Shown here one piece after another: positions 12,957 to 14,387 of a stretch of DNA of 14,387 bases (position 1 is its first letter; every line of letters begins with the position of its first letter). The notes beneath the pieces are model-generated. The model saw only the letters and a program-made list of their open reading frames with translations. It was not told the origin of the DNA and searched no databases. Source of the stretch: DASXMX01 sp036495445 (GTDB lineage Bacteria; Planctomycetota; Phycisphaerae; Tepidisphaerales; Tepidisphaeraceae); NCBI GenBank assembly GCA_036495445.1, contig DASXMX010000610.1, forward strand, positions 1-14,387, read 5' to 3'. Made by a program: the position numbers and the translations under genes.

Positions 12957-14225
12957 GTGGAAGAGCGCAACGATCACTCGGACGACTTGCTCGATCGCGC
13001 GTTGGGCGCCATGCGCCGCGAGCCGGACGTTGGCCCATTCCCCGCGGACCGGGTGCTCCAGCATCTGTCGGCGTCGCGTGACGCCGCCCGCCAGCAGACA
13101 GGTCCGTTCCCGTTTGCAAGGAGAAGGTCCATGAGGGCAATCTTAAAACTGGCGGCGGTGGCTGCCGTGGCGTTCGCGCTGATCGCGGGGCTGCTGTTCA
13201 CTCGGGGCGGCACGGGGCTGGCGTTCGCCCAGGTCGCGGCGCAGATCGCGGCGGCGCGCACGATGACGATGGAGATGACGACCGCGCAGCCCGGCCAGCC
13301 GCCGGTTACCGTCAAGGCGATGTTCCGGGAGCCCGGACAATGGCGGTTCGAGCACGGCGACATGGTCGCCGTCGCGGACGCGGCCAAGGGCATCTCGGTG
13401 ACCCTCGATCGCAAGCAGAAGCTGGCGCTGACCCTCCACCTGCCCTCCGGTCCCGCGACCGCATCTGGGCCCGGCGCGGAGGGGGACTGGCTCGCCACGC
13501 TCAAGCGCATTGCCAGGGCGGGCGGCAAGCCGATCGGCGAGAAGGACATCGACGGGGTCAAGGCGCGGGGCTTCGAGGTCGTTGACGGGGCGCAGCGGTA
13601 CGTCGTCTGGGCGAACCCGGCCGATGGCACGCCGGTCCGGGTCGAACTGGTTGATCCGGGGGTCGGGATCGGGATGCCGGCCGTGACAATGGACCACATC
13701 AATCTGGACGTGCCGCTCCCCGACGAGTTGTTCAGCACCGCCGTGCCCGCGGGGTTCGCGGCGCAGGAGGCAACGCTCAACGTTCCCTCCAACCCGCCGA
13801 CCGAACAGGACCTGATCGACCTGCTCCGCGCGTACGCGGCGCGCAACGACGGGAAGTTTCCGAAGCGGATCGACCTGCGGCTTGCACCGCAGATCGTCGC
13901 GGAGATGGTCCCCGCGGAACAGCGGCACGGCGACAAGGTGGCGTCCAAGGCGATGCTGGACGCCTCCATCCTGCTCGGGCGGGCGGCGGCGTTCGTCGCG
14001 AAGGTCAAGGGGGATTTCGGGTACGCCGGGGAAACGACGACGATGCGGGATACGGCAAAGCCCCTCTTCTGGTACCGGCCCGAAGGCGCGGCCAAGGATC
14101 GCGTGATCTACGGCGATCTTCACACGGGCGAAGCCGACCCGGCCGATCTGCCCCCGGCGACGCAGCGCGCCGCCGGCCTGCTTCCCCCCGCCCCGCTGGC
14201 ACCACCGCCGGCGGCGCGGAAATAA
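12957..14225 (+). CDS. Single-pass membrane protein coupled to the ECF sigma factor (putative anti-sigma/LolA-like sensor)
   Basis: A 422-residue protein with a cytoplasmic N-terminal segment of about 58 residues, one membrane helix (about 61-81, AILKLAAVAAVAFALIAG) and a large exported portion. After the helix, FAQVAAQIAAARTMTMEMT, FREPGQWRFEHGD and VTLDRKQKLALTLHL resemble the outer-membrane lipoprotein-sorting (LolA/LolB-like) fold seen beside planctomycete ECF sigma genes. A later section (about 278-305, TEQDLIDLLRAYAARNDGKFPK) is helical, and the C-terminus is Pro/Ala-rich. Position and topology suggest an anti-sigma or signal-sensing partner, but the short N-terminus lacks a recognisable zinc-binding anti-sigma motif (no HxxxCxxC), so this is inference. 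Start GTG 12957 has GGAGG (12946-12950) six bases upstream. Confidence 0.82.
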   Translation: MEERNDHSDDLLDRALGAMRREPDVGPFPADRVLQHLSASRDAARQQTGPFPFARRRSMRAILKLAAVAAVAFALIAGLLFTRGGTGLAFAQVAAQIAAARTMTMEMTTAQPGQPPVTVKAMFREPGQWRFEHGDMVAVADAAKGISVTLDRKQKLALTLHLPSGPATASGPGAEGDWLATLKRIARAGGKPIGEKDIDGVKARGFEVVDGAQRYVVWANPADGTPVRVELVDPGVGIGMPAVTMDHINLDVPLPDELFSTAVPAGFAAQEATLNVPSNPPTEQDLIDLLRAYAARNDGKFPKRIDLRLAPQIVAEMVPAEQRHGDKVASKAMLDASILLGRAAAFVAKVKGDFGYAGETTTMRDTAKPLFWYRPEGAAKDRVIYGDLHTGEADPADLPPATQRAAGLLPPAPLAPPPAARK

Positions 14226-14242
14226 TTAATTCAAGCCGCCGG
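14208..14242. terminator. Possible bidirectional terminator between convergent genes
   Basis: CCGGCGGC (14208-14215) pairs with GCCGCCGG (14235-14242) across a 19-base AT-rich loop. It spans the end of the membrane protein gene and stops two bases before the stop of the convergent right-edge gene. There is no clear T-run after the stem, so termination is only suggested by position. Confidence 0.3.
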
Positions 14243-14243
14243 T

Positions 14244-14387
14244 TCACACTTCCATCGACACGAACCGCCGCAAGCGTTTGAGAACGCTGTTCACATCGTC
14301 GTAGGTTTCCGTCAATTTCAGCTTCAGCATCACGCCCTGATTGTGTTCCGATGCGATGATCAGGTGGTGGGGGCCGTTGACCAGGTA
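14244..14387 (-). CDS. C-terminal fragment of a hypothetical protein cut by the window edge
   Basis: On the minus strand an open frame enters from the right edge and ends at the stop at 14246-14244. Its last 47 residues read YLVNGPHHLIIASEHNQG, VMLKLKLTETYDDV and NSVLKRLRRFVSMEV. The mix of hydrophobic strands and an amphipathic, basic C-terminal helix looks like real protein rather than a shadow frame. The start and most of the gene lie outside the window. No family is recognised. Confidence 0.55.
   Translation of the reverse strand, partial: YLVNGPHHLIIASEHNQGVMLKLKLTETYDDVNSVLKRLRRFVSMEV

Noticed and set aside
12974..14095. Minus-strand frame of 373 codons opposite the membrane protein
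   Set aside because: It is Ser/Ala/Pro/Thr-rich shadow translation, while the plus frame has a ribosome-binding site, a membrane helix and coupling to the sigma factor.

Overview
The window is GC-rich DNA that looks like chromosome of a planctomycete-type bacterium (Phycisphaerae/Tepidisphaerales-like). This is inferred from the very high GC content, several intergenic inverted-repeat elements whose conceptual translations (for example VAQPPSAVF and GEAPAEP) look familiar from that group, an ECF sigma factor paired with a planctomycete-style single-pass membrane protein, and a Vps4-like AAA ATPase. No plasmid, phage, integrase, transposase, rRNA, tRNA or CRISPR signature is visible.

Layout. 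Positions 1-347 (minus) hold a frameshifted remnant of a MerR-like helix-turn-helix gene running off the left edge. Next is a plus-strand nuoM (515-2203) with its own promoter-like sequence and no other nuo gene beside it. A perfect inverted repeat (2219-2310) separates it from a convergent 646-residue TPR protein (2319-4259, minus). A divergent spacer leads to an M24 aminopeptidase (4426-5526), then another inverted repeat (5547-5668). A tight plus-strand cluster follows: a Vps4-like AAA ATPase with an N-terminal MIT-like segment, an SDR oxidoreductase and a group II truncated hemoglobin (5710-8022). A stand-alone response regulator converges on the globin and is divergent from an unknown 159-residue protein (8499-8978).

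A palindrome-rich gap of about 370 bases precedes a complete but split non-homologous end-joining locus: LigD-type ATP ligase (9352-10335), Ku (10377-11231) and LigD-type polymerase/primase (11228-12238). The activities fused in mycobacterial LigD are separate here, and no 3'-phosphoesterase domain is present. A 76-base inverted repeat lies in frame inside the 5' end of the polymerase gene. Another inverted repeat (12261-12358) precedes an ECF sigma factor and a translationally coupled membrane protein, a probable anti-sigma or signalling partner. A minus-strand gene is cut by the right edge (14244-14387).

Best candidates for a second look are the Vps4/MIT-like ATPase operon, the split NHEJ locus with a translated repeat insertion, and at least four sequence-unrelated families of long inverted repeats of similar architecture. 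Coordinates, motifs and repeat arms were read directly; family assignments are from recognition without database searches.
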